From the NCBI RefSeq assembly GCF_014204915.1, contig NZ_JACHMH010000001.1:7899501-7963500 (forward strand): a stretch of DNA of 64,000 nt, written 5' to 3'. The stretch comes from Crossiella cryophila (GTDB lineage: Bacteria > Actinomycetota > Actinomycetes > Mycobacteriales > Pseudonocardiaceae). The translations under genes and the position numbers were made by a program. Shown one piece after another: positions 1-8,928 of this stretch. Within the stretch, counting starts at the first letter, position 1. The number at the start of each line of letters is the position of its first letter. The notes under the pieces were generated by a model, which did not search any database, had not been told where the DNA came from, and was given only the letters and a program-made list of their open reading frames with translations.

Positions 1-2136
1 GGCCAGCAGCCGGTGGTAGCGCTCGCCCCAGCGGGCGTGCTGTTCCCGGTCCTCGCAGGCGTGGCAGGGGTGCGCGCGCAGCGCCCGGCGCAGCGCGGCG
101 AGTTCGGCGTCCTCGACCGCGCCGCCGGAGGAACGGCGGCGGTTGCGGCCGGGCGGCTGGATGCCGGTGTTGCGCAGGGTGGCGGCCAGGTCCCGGCGGC
201 TGCGCGGGGAGCGGACGTCGACCTGCTTGGGCAGCCGGACCCAGCCCAGCGGCACCACCTCGGACGGGAAGTCGTGCACGGACAGCCGTCCGGCCCACCG
301 GTCCTCGGTGACCACCAGCGGGCGCGGGTCGTCGTTGGGGTCCAGGCCGGGGTCGATGACCAGCGCCAGGCCGCTGCGCCGCCCGGAGGGCACCGCGATG
401 ACATCGCCCTTGCGCAGCTTCTCCAGCGAGGCCGCCGCCTCCGAGCGCCGCACCGTGCTGCTCTGCCTGGCCAGGGTCTTCTCCCGCTCGGAGATCCGCT
501 TGCGCAGGTTGGCGTAGTCACTGAAGTCGCCGAGGTGGCAGGTCATGGACTGCTCGTAGCCGGAGAGTCCCTCCCGGTTGCGCTCGATCCGCCGGGACAG
601 CCCGACCACCGAGCGGTCGGCCTGGAACTGGGCGAAGGACTGTTCGAGCAGTTCGCGGGCTGCCGCGGCGCCGACCCGGTGCACCAGGTTGACGGCCATG
701 TTGTAGCCGGGCTTGAAGGAGGAGCGCAGCGGGTAGGTGCGGGTGGAGGCCAGGCCGCCGACCGTCCTGGGGTCCATGCCGGGCTGCCACACCACCACGG
801 CGTGGCCCTCCACGTCGATGCCGCGCCTGCCTGCCCGGCCGGTGAGCTGGGTGTACTCGCCGGGGGTGAGGTCGACGTGCGCCTCGCCGTTGTACTTGAC
901 CAGTTTCTCCAGCACCACGGTGCGGGCTGGCATGTTGATGCCCAGCGCGAGGGTCTCGGTGGCGAAGACGACCCGGACCAGGCCGCGGACGAACAGCTCC
1001 TCCACGGTCTCCTTGAACGCGGGCAGCAGGCCGGCGTGGTGGCTGGCGATACCGCGTTCGAGTGCCTCCCGCCATTCCCAGTAGCCGAGCACGGCCAGGT
1101 CGGGTTCGGGCAGGCCGCCGGTCTTGGCCGCGATGATGGCCCGGATCTCGGCCACCTCGGCCTCGGTGGTCAGCCGCAGCCCCGAGCGCACGCACTGGTT
1201 CATCGCCGCGTCACAACCGTTGCGGCTGAAGATGAACACGATCGCGGGCAGCAGGCCCTTGGCGTCGAGCTGGCGCACCACGTCGTTGCGCGAGGGCGGC
1301 CGGAAGGTGCCTGCCCTCGGTCCGCTGCCGCCGCGCCGGTCCGGCCGCTGCCTGCCCCAGGGCAGATGCCTGCGTTCCATCTCCTGGGTGGCCCGGTTCA
1401 GCTCCGGGTTGATCCGGATGTGGCCTTCCCTGGAGTCCTCGGCGAAGAGGTCCATCACCCGGCTGCCGACCTGCATGTGCTGCCACAGCGGCACCGGCCG
1501 GTGCTCGTCGACGACCACGGTGGTGTCCCCGCGCACCTCGACCAGCCATTCGCCGAACTCCTCGGCGTTGCTGACGGTGGCGGAGAGCCCGGCCACCCGC
1601 ACCTGTTCGGGCAGGTGCAGGATCACTTCCTCCCACACCGCGCCGCGGAAGCGGTCGGCGAGGTAGTGCACCTCGTCCATGACCACGTAGCCGAGGTTGT
1701 CCAGCGCCCGCGAGCCCGCGTAGATCATGTTGCGCAGCACCTCGGTGGTCATGATCACCACCGGCGCGTCCCCGTTGATCGAGGTGTCCCCGGTGAGCAG
1801 GCCGACCTGTTTGGGCCCGTACCGGGCGGCCAGGTCGGCGTGCTTCTGGTTGGACAGCGCCTTGATCGGGGTGGTGTAGAAGCACTTCTTGCCCTCGGCG
1901 AGGGCAAGGTGCACGGCGAACTCGCCGACGATGGTCTTGCCGGCGCCGGTGGGCGCGCACACGAGCACGCCGTGCCCGTCTTCGAGGGCCTGGCAGGAAC
2001 GGCGCTGGAACGGGTCCAGTTCGAAGGACAGTCCCGCGGTGAAATCGGTCAACTTGGGATAGGTCGACCGGGCACGGGCTGCGGCGAAGGCCTCCGCTGG
2101 AGACCTGCCTGAGTCGGAGGAAGGGCTTGCTGCCAC
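1..2136 (-). CDS. helY: HelY-type DEAD/DEAH-box RNA helicase, 3' end outside the window
   Basis: ATP-dependent superfamily 2 helicase of the Ski2/Mtr4-like class, called HelY in actinobacteria and thought to act on RNA. The 712 visible codons start at GTG 2136, the only start after an in-frame stop five codons upstream. Visible motifs are Walker A APTGAGKT (about residues 61-68), DEVH (154-157) and the SAT motif III (185-187), followed by the second RecA-like domain. The reading frame stays open to base 1 (last residues YHRLLA), so the C-terminal part is missing; family members are near 900 residues. It is the last gene of the tatA-tatC-lipid kinase-helY block seen in many actinobacteria. Family assignment is firm; the substrate is inferred. 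Confidence 0.93.
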   Translation of the reverse strand, partial: MAASPSSDSGRSPAEAFAAARARSTYPKLTDFTAGLSFELDPFQRRSCQALEDGHGVLVCAPTGAGKTIVGEFAVHLALAEGKKCFYTTPIKALSNQKHADLAARYGPKQVGLLTGDTSINGDAPVVIMTTEVLRNMIYAGSRALDNLGYVVMDEVHYLADRFRGAVWEEVILHLPEQVRVAGLSATVSNAEEFGEWLVEVRGDTTVVVDEHRPVPLWQHMQVGSRVMDLFAEDSREGHIRINPELNRATQEMERRHLPWGRQRPDRRGGSGPRAGTFRPPSRNDVVRQLDAKGLLPAIVFIFSRNGCDAAMNQCVRSGLRLTTEAEVAEIRAIIAAKTGGLPEPDLAVLGYWEWREALERGIASHHAGLLPAFKETVEELFVRGLVRVVFATETLALGINMPARTVVLEKLVKYNGEAHVDLTPGEYTQLTGRAGRRGIDVEGHAVVVWQPGMDPRTVGGLASTRTYPLRSSFKPGYNMAVNLVHRVGAAAARELLEQSFAQFQADRSVVGLSRRIERNREGLSGYEQSMTCHLGDFSDYANLRKRISEREKTLARQSSTVRRSEAAASLEKLRKGDVIAVPSGRRSGLALVIDPGLDPNDDPRPLVVTEDRWAGRLSVHDFPSEVVPLGWVRLPKQVDVRSPRSRRDLAATLRNTGIQPPGRNRRRSSGGAVEDAELAALRRALRAHPCHACEDREQHARWGERYHRLLA

Positions 2137-2185
2137 CTGCTCAGGCTTTCACACGTCACCGACAACCACCGCACGACCTTCTCGA

Positions 2186-2614
2186 TCACCTGGCGAAGTA
2201 CCGGTTGGCCGAGGGCAGCCAGACCAGCAGCACGGGCACCAGCGCGAACAGCAGGCCACCCGCTTCCGCCGCGACGGCCGCGCCGCCGACGAGGACGTCG
2301 TCCGGCTGCTCGGCAGGCGCGTCGAGGAACAGCATCTCCAGCAGCCAGAGGGTCACCGAGACCGCGGTCAGCGCGGTGAGCACGATCCGCGCCCAGTTGC
2401 GGCCCCGTCGCATGGTGCCGATCAGCCAGAAGTAGGCCGACAGGACGGTCACTCCGATGACCAGGACGAGCAGGGTGCGGGTCAGGTCGATCTGGGAGAT
2501 CAGCGCCACCGCGAGCAGCAGCATCAGCAGGCCGATCCCCGCGGGCAGGGCGAAGAGCACGGCGGCCGCCGTGACGAGCGCGGGTGGCCTGGCCGGAGCG
2601 AGAGGTTGAATCAC
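2186..2614 (-). CDS. Small four-helix membrane protein of unknown function
   Basis: A 142-residue protein starting at GTG 2614. Hydropathy read by eye shows four membrane segments near residues 12-40, 47-67, 78-97 and 110-137, with a basic MRRGRNWAR loop between helices 2 and 3. No catalytic motif is visible. It sits between helY and the lipid kinase on the same strand, with gaps of about 50-60 bases, so it is probably co-transcribed with them. I do not recognise a named family and assign no function. Confidence 0.72.
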   Translation of the reverse strand: MIQPLAPARPPALVTAAAVLFALPAGIGLLMLLLAVALISQIDLTRTLLVLVIGVTVLSAYFWLIGTMRRGRNWARIVLTALTAVSVTLWLLEMLFLDAPAEQPDDVLVGGAAVAAEAGGLLFALVPVLLVWLPSANRYFAR

Positions 2615-2672
2615 CCGGGGGAAGTTAGGGCAGCGGGCTAACAGGCCACTAACAGTGCGCGGCCAGTGCCGG

Positions 2673-3566
2673 TTAGGGCTGCCGGGCCACCACGGTCAGG
2701 GCTCCCGGCACCGCGCGCACCGTCACCGGCAGCCGGGCCTGGCGTTCCCCGTCGGCGTAGGCCACCCAGCCGTTGTCCCCGCCCAGCTGCACCTTGCGCG
2801 CCCGGAAGGTGCTGACCACCGGGTGGTCCACGTGCCCGCCGGTGCGCAGGGTGGGCAGGATGCGCAGCAGCAGGCGGCGGCTGGCCGCGCCGACCACGGT
2901 GACGTCCAGTTCGCCGTCGGCAGGGTCGGCCGCCGGGCAGATCGGGATGCCGCCGCCGTAGCTGGTGGTGTTGCCGACCGCGACCAGCGTGGCCTCGACC
3001 TCGATCCGGCCGGACACCGTCTCCAGCAGCAGCTGCCGCGGTCGCAGGTTGGCCAGTTCGGCCAGGATGGCCAGGTCGTAGCGGCGGGGTCCGGCAGGCC
3101 AGCGCATCCGGTTGGTGCGCTCGTTGACCGCGGAGTCGAACCCGGCGCACAGCACGGTGGCGAAGTAGCCGCCGCCGGCGATCCGCCCCAGGTCCAGCCG
3201 CCGCCGGGCGCCCGCGCGCAACGCCTCGGCCACCGCGGCGGCCGCCTCCCTGGATCCGCCGGGCAGGCCGAGCGCGGTGGCCAGGTCGTTGCCGGTGCCT
3301 GCCGGGATGACCGCGAGCGCGGTGGAGCTGCCCGCGCAGGCCTGCACCGCGGCGTGCGCGGCCCCGTCCCCGCCGAGCACGGCGAGCACGTCCACGCCGT
3401 CGGCCACCGCGGCCTTGGCCAGCTGGGCCAGGTGCTCGCCGCTACCGGCGCTCAGCGCCCGCAGTTCGGTGACCGCGGGCCGGAGGGCGGCGGCGACGGA
3501 TCCGGCGACCCGCGCCGCCGACCAGGCCCCGGAGGCCGGACTGACCAGCAGCGCGAGCCGGGTCAC
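2673..3566 (-). CDS. Diacylglycerol/lipid kinase family protein
   Basis: A 297-residue soluble lipid kinase of the DAGK catalytic (YegS/DgkB-like) family, which phosphorylates diacylglycerol or a related lipid with ATP. The nucleotide-binding GGDG motif is at residues 65-68 and the following AGTGNDLA motif at about 89-96; the C-terminal half has the usual beta-sandwich pattern. Its start overlaps the tatC stop by four bases (ATGA), so it is translationally coupled to tatC. This gene order is common in actinobacteria. A second, fused lipid kinase is encoded at 22422-23915. The exact lipid substrate cannot be read from the sequence. Confidence 0.9.
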   Translation of the reverse strand: MTRLALLVSPASGAWSAARVAGSVAAALRPAVTELRALSAGSGEHLAQLAKAAVADGVDVLAVLGGDGAAHAAVQACAGSSTALAVIPAGTGNDLATALGLPGGSREAAAAVAEALRAGARRRLDLGRIAGGGYFATVLCAGFDSAVNERTNRMRWPAGPRRYDLAILAELANLRPRQLLLETVSGRIEVEATLVAVGNTTSYGGGIPICPAADPADGELDVTVVGAASRRLLLRILPTLRTGGHVDHPVVSTFRARKVQLGGDNGWVAYADGERQARLPVTVRAVPGALTVVARQP

Positions 3567-4540
3567 GTGGCGTCGTCGTCGTAGCGGACCCTGGGCTTGT
3601 CCACCACCGGCGCCGGGCTGGCCCGCACCGGTTCGATCTCCTCCGACCTGGTGTCGGGGGCGATCGGCGAGGCGTCGTCGTCGTTCCAGGAGTCCCAGCC
3701 CTCGGCGACCCGCTTGCGCGCGGCCCGCTTGTCCCGGATCCGGGCGATCTGGATGGACAGCTCGTGCAGCAGGGTCAGCGCGAGGGCCAGGGCGAGCATG
3801 GAGAACGGGTCGGTGCCGGGGGTGGCGATCGCGGCGAAGACGAACAGCCCGAAGATCGCGCCACGGCGGCTGCGGCGGAGCTTGTCGTAGCTCAGCACAC
3901 CGGCGAAGTTCAGCATGACGACCAGCAGCGGCAGCTCGAAACTGACCCCGAAGATGATCAGCAGGGCGAGCACGAAGTTGATGTAGTTGCTACCGGCCAG
4001 CGCGGTGGCGAACTCCTCGCCACCGAAGCCGACCAGCGCGATCAACGCCTTGGGGATGATGAAGAAGGCCAGCACCGCGCCGAGCATGAACAGCGCCGAG
4101 GCGCAGGTCACGAAGGTGCCCGCGTACTTCTTCTCCTTCTGGTACAGCCCCGGCGTGATGAACGCCCACAGCTGGTGCAGCCAGACCGGGGCGGCCAGTA
4201 CCGCGCCGACGGCCAGCGAGACCTTGAGGCGGACCATGAACGCCTCGAACGGCTGGGTCTGCAACAGCTGGCACTTGCCCGCGTTGAGCGAGACCCGGTC
4301 CGGGATGGCGCAGTAGGGATCCAGCACGATCGCGCCCAGGGTCGGGATCGGGCCGATCGTGTAGACCCACCACAGGAAGGCGATCACCGCGCCGGCCACC
4401 AGGGCCAGCAGCGAGACGGCCAGTCGATGCCGCAGCTCGTAAAGGTGCTCGATGAGCGTCATCGTGCCGTCGGGGTTCTTCTCCCGACGGCCGAACAACT
4501 TGCCGAGCCCTTTACGGCGGCGGAGCTCTCCGCTCCCCAC
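3563..4540 (-). CDS. tatC: Sec-independent translocase subunit TatC
   Basis: Multi-spanning receptor of the twin-arginine translocase; with TatA it exports folded proteins carrying RR signal peptides. The 325-residue protein starts at GTG 4540 behind an AGGAGA ribosome site nine bases upstream. The conserved first cytoplasmic segment (MTLIEHLYELRHRL, residues about 27-40) and six hydrophobic segments are present. A charged extension of about 70 residues follows the last helix, as in many actinobacteria. It lies 26 bases downstream of tatA and overlaps the lipid kinase by four bases. Assignment is secure. Confidence 0.96.
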   Translation of the reverse strand: MGSGELRRRKGLGKLFGRREKNPDGTMTLIEHLYELRHRLAVSLLALVAGAVIAFLWWVYTIGPIPTLGAIVLDPYCAIPDRVSLNAGKCQLLQTQPFEAFMVRLKVSLAVGAVLAAPVWLHQLWAFITPGLYQKEKKYAGTFVTCASALFMLGAVLAFFIIPKALIALVGFGGEEFATALAGSNYINFVLALLIIFGVSFELPLLVVMLNFAGVLSYDKLRRSRRGAIFGLFVFAAIATPGTDPFSMLALALALTLLHELSIQIARIRDKRAARKRVAEGWDSWNDDDASPIAPDTRSEEIEPVRASPAPVVDKPRVRYDDDAT

Positions 4541-4566
4541 CGCGTCAGTCTCCTCTTATCCGCGCG

Positions 4567-4905
4567 TCAGCGGTTGTCGGCGCGGCCCTGGGTCTGCTCC
4601 AGCGGCGGTGCGACCTGCGGCACGGGCTGCTGGACGACCGGCTGGGCCGGCGGCAGCGGCTGCGGCGCCACGTAGGGCTGCTGGGGCGCGGCGTAGGGCT
4701 GCTGCGCGGCGGGCTGCTGGACCGGGGCCTGCGGCGCGGCGGCGGGCTGTTCGGCCTCGTCCTCCTGGCGCATGGTCTTGGTCTCGGCCTTGAAGATGCG
4801 CATCGAGCGACCCACCGCGCGGGCCATGTCAGGCATCTTCTTCGCGCCGAACAGCAGCACGACCACCACAGCGATGATCAGCAGCTCAGGTACTCCGATA
4901 GGCAC
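4567..4905 (-). CDS. tatA: Sec-independent translocase subunit TatA
   Basis: Pore-forming subunit of the twin-arginine translocase. I chose GTG 4905 as start because a strong AGGAGG lies eight bases upstream and the mature pattern begins directly ([10 protein letters not shown]); a longer frame from 5016 would add 37 atypical residues. The 112-residue protein has the N-terminal membrane helix, the hinge FG pair at residues 19-20, an amphipathic helix, and then a long tail very rich in Pro, Gln and Ala, as often seen in actinobacterial TatA. No tatB is in the window. Confidence 0.95.
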   Translation of the reverse strand: MPIGVPELLIIAVVVVLLFGAKKMPDMARAVGRSMRIFKAETKTMRQEDEAEQPAAAPQAPVQQPAAQQPYAAPQQPYVAPQPLPPAQPVVQQPVPQVAPPLEQTQGRADNR

Positions 4906-4927
4906 GGTGGTCCTCCTGTCTCCCCCG

Positions 4928-5170
4928 CTACCCGATGGTACGCGGGGCAGGCATGTCGTCCTTGGTCGAAGCGCGCCGTTCCATGATCGCCACGCGCAGC
5001 GCGGCGGAACGGGCACGCAGCAGTCCGGTGCGGTCCCTGACCGTGCCCTGGAACCTGGCCTGGGCCACGCCCACGCGTTTGACCGCGCGGAGGACCTTCA
5101 CCAAGACGATCACCAGGACGACCAGTCCGGCGAGGACTGGCAACACGAGGGACAGGTACTGCACCAGCAC
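4928..5170 (-). CDS. Small single-helix membrane protein upstream of tatA
   Basis: An 80-residue protein starting at GTG 5170, with one N-terminal membrane helix (about residues 5-28) followed by a basic cytoplasmic tail ([13 protein letters not shown]). It ends 22 bases before tatA on the same strand. Similar short one-helix proteins precede tatA in related actinobacteria, so it is probably real and in the same operon. The start is uncertain, since the frame is open further upstream without a good start codon. No function is assigned. Confidence 0.6.
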   Translation of the reverse strand: MLVQYLSLVLPVLAGLVVLVIVLVKVLRAVKRVGVAQARFQGTVRDRTGLLRARSAALRVAIMERRASTKDDMPAPRTIG

Positions 5171-5326
5171 ACCGTAGCTGGCTGCACCGACCGTGACGAG
5201 ACCCGCCCAGCGGAACCGATCACCTGTTTCCCGAGGGGTGAACGGTTCAGAACGATCGTCTTACCCATCCTTGAACATCGGTGGGAATAGCCACGGAAGG
5301 TGGCGAAACGTACCCTCTGCGTCACG

Positions 5327-7996
5327 ATGAGCCACAACGAGATGTCCGGCGCGGTGCTCGGTTCCCTGCTCCAGGCCAGGGACGTCACGGTGCGGCTGCC
5401 CCCGCCGGCGCCGCGTGCGCTGGACGGCCTGCCCGCCAGGGCCGGCACCTTCACCGGCCGCGCCGAGGACCTGGCCGCGCTGGGCCGGATCCTGGACCCT
5501 GGCGAGGGCCCGCGGGCCTGCGTGGTCACCGGCCTGCCGGGGGTGGGCAAGACCGAGCTGGCACTACAGGCCGCCGAGCAGGCCCACCGGCGCGGCTGGT
5601 GCTCCGGCGGCGTGCTGTTCCTCGACCTGCACGGCTACCACGACCGCGCGCTGAGGGCCGCCGACGCCCTGGACAGCCTGCTGCGCGCGCTCGGCGTGCC
5701 AGCCGACCAGATCCCGCCCGAACCCGCCGACCGCACCCGCCTGTACGCCACCCTGCTGGCCACCCAGGCCCGCGCCGGCCACCCGGTGCTGGTGGTGCTG
5801 GACAACGCGGGCAGCGCCGAGCAGGTCCGCCCCCTGCTGCCCGCCGACGGCCACACCCCGGTCCTGATCACCTCCCGGCATCGCCTGAGCGACCTGGACG
5901 CCCGCCTGCACGAACTCGACGTGCTGCCCACCGCGGCGGGCGCGGAACTGCTCGACCGCATCCTGCGCACCCGCCACCAGCCCGACGACCGCGCCAAGGC
6001 CGACCCCGCCGCCGCCACCCGCATCGCCACCCTGTGCGGCGGCCTGCCCCTGGCCATCCAGATCGCCGGCGCCCTGCTGGCCGACAACCGCACCCGCCCG
6101 GCGCACACCCTGGCCGCGGACCTGGCCGAAGGCCCCATCGACGAGCTGACCCGCGAGGGCCAGGGCGTCCGCCGCGCCTTCGACCTGTCCTACCGCCACC
6201 TCTCCCCCGACCAGCGACGCGTCTTCCGCCTACTCACCGCCCACCCCGGCCCCGACCTCAGCACCGACCTGGCCCAACCCCTGCTGGCCACCACCCCCCG
6301 GCACACCCGCCGCGCGCTGGAATCCCTGGCCCGCGCCCACCTCCTGGAACCCGGCAGCACCTACGGCCGCTGGCGCATGCACGACCTCATCCGCGACTAC
6401 GCCACCGAACACGGCCAGTCCTGCGCCGCTGCCGACGACCGCGAAGCGGCCATCGACCGTCTCCTGGAACACCTGCACACCAAGGCATCCGCCGCCGCCG
6501 GCCTGCTGTCCACCGCCCGCATGGACCAGACCGTGTTCCCCGGCCGTCCCGAAGCCGCGGACTGGATCGAAGCCGAACGCGACAACCTGGTGGCCTGCAC
6601 CGAACTCGCGGCGGACTCCGGCCGCCACCCCAGGGCGATGTTCCTCTCCGCAGCCGTCTCCTACTGCCTGCTCAAGAGCAGCCACCCGTGGTCCTGCTAC
6701 CGCGCGACCCAGGCCGGCCTGATCTCCGCCAAGGAGATCGGCGACCTGGAGATCCAGGCCGTCCTGCACTCCCGCGCCGGTGACGCGCTCCGCCGCACCG
6801 GCCGGCTCACCGCCGCCGCCATCGCCCAGGTCTGCAGCTTCGGCGCCTACGGCGAACTGGGCCTGCGCGGCGGCCAGGCCCACGCGCTGGACGAACTCGG
6901 CGTGCTGTCCACCCGCAACCGCCAGTTCGACCAGGCAATCCACCTGCACACCTCCGCGATCAAGCTGTTCCAGGACCTGGGCGACACCACGCACGAGGCA
7001 CTGGCCTGGTGCCACCTCGGCACCGTCCAACACCAGCAACGCCGGTGCGACCAGGCGATCGCCACCTACGAACACGCCCTGGAACTCAGCCGCACCACGG
7101 CCAACCACCAGGTCGAGGACCAGATCTCCACCGCCATCGGCGAATGCCTGCTCATGAGCGGCCACCCCGCCAAAGCCCTGGAGATCTACCAGCACACGGC
7201 CGGCCAGCTGGCCGGGCAGAACACCCGCGACGAACACTTCCTCAGCCAGGGCAACCTGGCCCACGCCCTCGCCGCCGCGGGCAAACCCAAGCAGGCCATC
7301 GCCATCCACGAACAGTGCGTCGCGCACTGGACGAACTCCGGCGACCGCGAACGGGAACGCATAGCCCGCTTCGCCCACGGCGTCGCCCTGTACCAGGACG
7401 ACCGCTGGGCGGAGGCCGTCACCGCCCTGCGCGAACTGGCCGGCCAGGCGGAATCCGCGGGCGACCGCCTACGCCAGGCCGGAGCCTGGCAGGCCATCGG
7501 CGACTCCCAATCCGCCCTGGCCCGCCACGAGGACGCCCTGGCCGCCTACGTCACCTCCGCCGACCTCCACCAATCCCGCGGCGACCACTACTTCCACGCC
7601 GTAGTCCTGGCAAAACAAGCCCACGAACTCGACCACCTCGACCGTCCAGCGGAAAGCCTCACCGCCGCCACCACCGCCCTGACCCTGTTCCAACGGCACG
7701 GCGCCCCCCGAGACCAGCGCCTCGCCCACCGCCTGGCCGGCATCGCCCTACAGGAACTGGCCAGATTCCCCGAAGCCCGAACCCACTTCGAGCAGGAAAT
7801 CACCCTGTGCCGCAACGAGAACAACCGCTACGCCGAAGCATGGGCCCAGGGCAGACTGGCCTTCACCCTGCACTCCCTCAACCTCCCCGAGGAAGCCGGC
7901 CAGGCCCGCGACACCGCCGTCGCCCTGTTCACCGAACTGGGCCACCCGAACCACGCCCAATCGACCCTCGACCTGCTCGGCGCCCCCGATGCCTGA
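5327..7996 (+). CDS. NLR-like NB-ARC/TPR protein (STAND ATPase) with N-terminal short motif
   Basis: An 889-residue signal-transduction ATPase. Start ATG 5327 is preferred over 5300 because it begins the conserved pattern MSHNEMSGAVLGSLLQARDV. Residues 4-20 form a short motif shared with the second NLR-like protein at 50444-52804. The NB-ARC domain follows: Walker A GLPGVGKT (69-76), Walker B VLVVLDN (154-160), LITSRHR (180-186), a GLPLA motif and an MHD triad at 351-353. The C-terminal half is TPR repeats. No DNA-binding or catalytic domain is visible. It is divergent from the small membrane gene next to tatA and convergent with an alpha/beta hydrolase. TACCCT at 5306-5311 may be a -10 box for a short-leader transcript. 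Role (regulation or defence) is inferred. Confidence 0.88.
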   Translation: MSHNEMSGAVLGSLLQARDVTVRLPPPAPRALDGLPARAGTFTGRAEDLAALGRILDPGEGPRACVVTGLPGVGKTELALQAAEQAHRRGWCSGGVLFLDLHGYHDRALRAADALDSLLRALGVPADQIPPEPADRTRLYATLLATQARAGHPVLVVLDNAGSAEQVRPLLPADGHTPVLITSRHRLSDLDARLHELDVLPTAAGAELLDRILRTRHQPDDRAKADPAAATRIATLCGGLPLAIQIAGALLADNRTRPAHTLAADLAEGPIDELTREGQGVRRAFDLSYRHLSPDQRRVFRLLTAHPGPDLSTDLAQPLLATTPRHTRRALESLARAHLLEPGSTYGRWRMHDLIRDYATEHGQSCAAADDREAAIDRLLEHLHTKASAAAGLLSTARMDQTVFPGRPEAADWIEAERDNLVACTELAADSGRHPRAMFLSAAVSYCLLKSSHPWSCYRATQAGLISAKEIGDLEIQAVLHSRAGDALRRTGRLTAAAIAQVCSFGAYGELGLRGGQAHALDELGVLSTRNRQFDQAIHLHTSAIKLFQDLGDTTHEALAWCHLGTVQHQQRRCDQAIATYEHALELSRTTANHQVEDQISTAIGECLLMSGHPAKALEIYQHTAGQLAGQNTRDEHFLSQGNLAHALAAAGKPKQAIAIHEQCVAHWTNSGDRERERIARFAHGVALYQDDRWAEAVTALRELAGQAESAGDRLRQAGAWQAIGDSQSALARHEDALAAYVTSADLHQSRGDHYFHAVVLAKQAHELDHLDRPAESLTAATTALTLFQRHGAPRDQRLAHRLAGIALQELARFPEARTHFEQEITLCRNENNRYAEAWAQGRLAFTLHSLNLPEEAGQARDTAVALFTELGHPNHAQSTLDLLGAPDA

Positions 7997-7997
7997 C

Positions 7998-8900
7998 TCA
8001 GCCGATCCGCAGCGCCCAGTCCCGAGCCGCCTCGTACCACTGGAAGGCGGTCCGGTGCAGGTTGAGCGAATGCCCCGTCTCCGGCACCGCGAACGCGGTC
8101 AGGTCAACCCCGTCCCCGTAGAAAACCCGTTCCGCGGCAAGCAAACTCGCCGAACTGGAGCAGTCGGTGGCCCCTTCCCCGGTGAACAACACATCCCGGT
8201 CCCCCAACACCACCAGCACCGGAACCCGCAGATTCGGATACTCATCGGGCCCAGGAAAGACGTCGTAATCCGGAATCGCATCCGGCTCGGTCAGTTCCTC
8301 ATCCAACTCGACCAGCCGGGCATCCACGGTCCCCGGATACAGGAACATCCCAGCCCGAGTCCCCGCGATACTGGTCATATACCCCGAATCAAGCCCCCGA
8401 TCCGCGAACCGCGCATCCTGCGCCGCCGGATGGAAATGCGCCCCGATCCCGCTGTATGCCTTCAGATTGGGCTGACTGCTCCCCCCGGTGAGAATGACCC
8501 CATCCAGGTCACCGGGAAACCGCAAGGCCAACGCCAGCCCCAACGCGATGCTGAACGAGTGCGCCACAAAAATCACCCGCCGATAAGGCACCCCATCCAC
8601 CTCACCCGCCCGCAACGCCTGCACCACGTGATGCATCGAGTCGATATGCGCACTCCCCCGCAACTCCGCACTCGGCGGCCGGCTGCTGGCCCCCGTACCG
8701 AGCCGATCCACGGTGAGCACGGCATGCCCCGCCCCGACCATGGTGTCGGCGTAGGAGGGCCCATCGGCCCGCACCAGCCAGTACCCCCGACCGTAGTAAC
8801 CACCCGGCACCGCGAGGTGCACGGTGTCGGTCGCCCCAACCGGCGTCCGCAACTCCCCCACAACATGCAGGTCAAGCCCCACCGGAACCCTGACGTCCAT
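7998..8900 (-). CDS. Alpha/beta hydrolase, probably cytoplasmic
   Basis: A 300-residue serine hydrolase fold without a signal peptide. The nucleophile elbow reads AHSFSIA, so Ser sits in an A-x-S-x-A variant of GxSxG. The acid is probably the Asp in GDRDVLF and the base the His in ETGHSLN near the C-terminus. Start ATG 8900 follows a GGGGGCG ribosome site; an upstream TTG at 8921 is less likely. Its stop is one base from the stop of the convergent NB-ARC/TPR gene. Substrate unknown. A short palindrome (8917-8928) lies just upstream. Confidence 0.8.
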   Translation of the reverse strand: MDVRVPVGLDLHVVGELRTPVGATDTVHLAVPGGYYGRGYWLVRADGPSYADTMVGAGHAVLTVDRLGTGASSRPPSAELRGSAHIDSMHHVVQALRAGEVDGVPYRRVIFVAHSFSIALGLALALRFPGDLDGVILTGGSSQPNLKAYSGIGAHFHPAAQDARFADRGLDSGYMTSIAGTRAGMFLYPGTVDARLVELDEELTEPDAIPDYDVFPGPDEYPNLRVPVLVVLGDRDVLFTGEGATDCSSSASLLAAERVFYGDGVDLTAFAVPETGHSLNLHRTAFQWYEAARDWALRIG

Positions 8901-8916
8901 ACCGCCCCCAAGATTG

Positions 8917-8928
8917 CTCAAACTTGAG
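8917..8928. promoter_or_regulatory. Palindrome CTCAA-AC-TTGAG upstream of the hydrolase gene
   Basis: A perfect 5-base inverted repeat with a two-base centre, 17 bases before the chosen start of the alpha/beta hydrolase. The position fits an operator over the promoter or leader of that gene. The regulator is unknown; this is an inference from symmetry and location only. Confidence 0.35.

Noticed and set aside
13-2112. 699-codon plus-strand open frame opposite helY
   Set aside because: It is the antisense of a clear helicase; composition is Gly/Ala/Arg/His/Gln-rich with no domain pattern, a known artefact of high-GC genes.
5281-6783. 500-codon plus-strand frame overlapping the NLR-like gene
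   Set aside because: Arg/Pro-rich frame-shifted shadow of the NB-ARC coding sequence.
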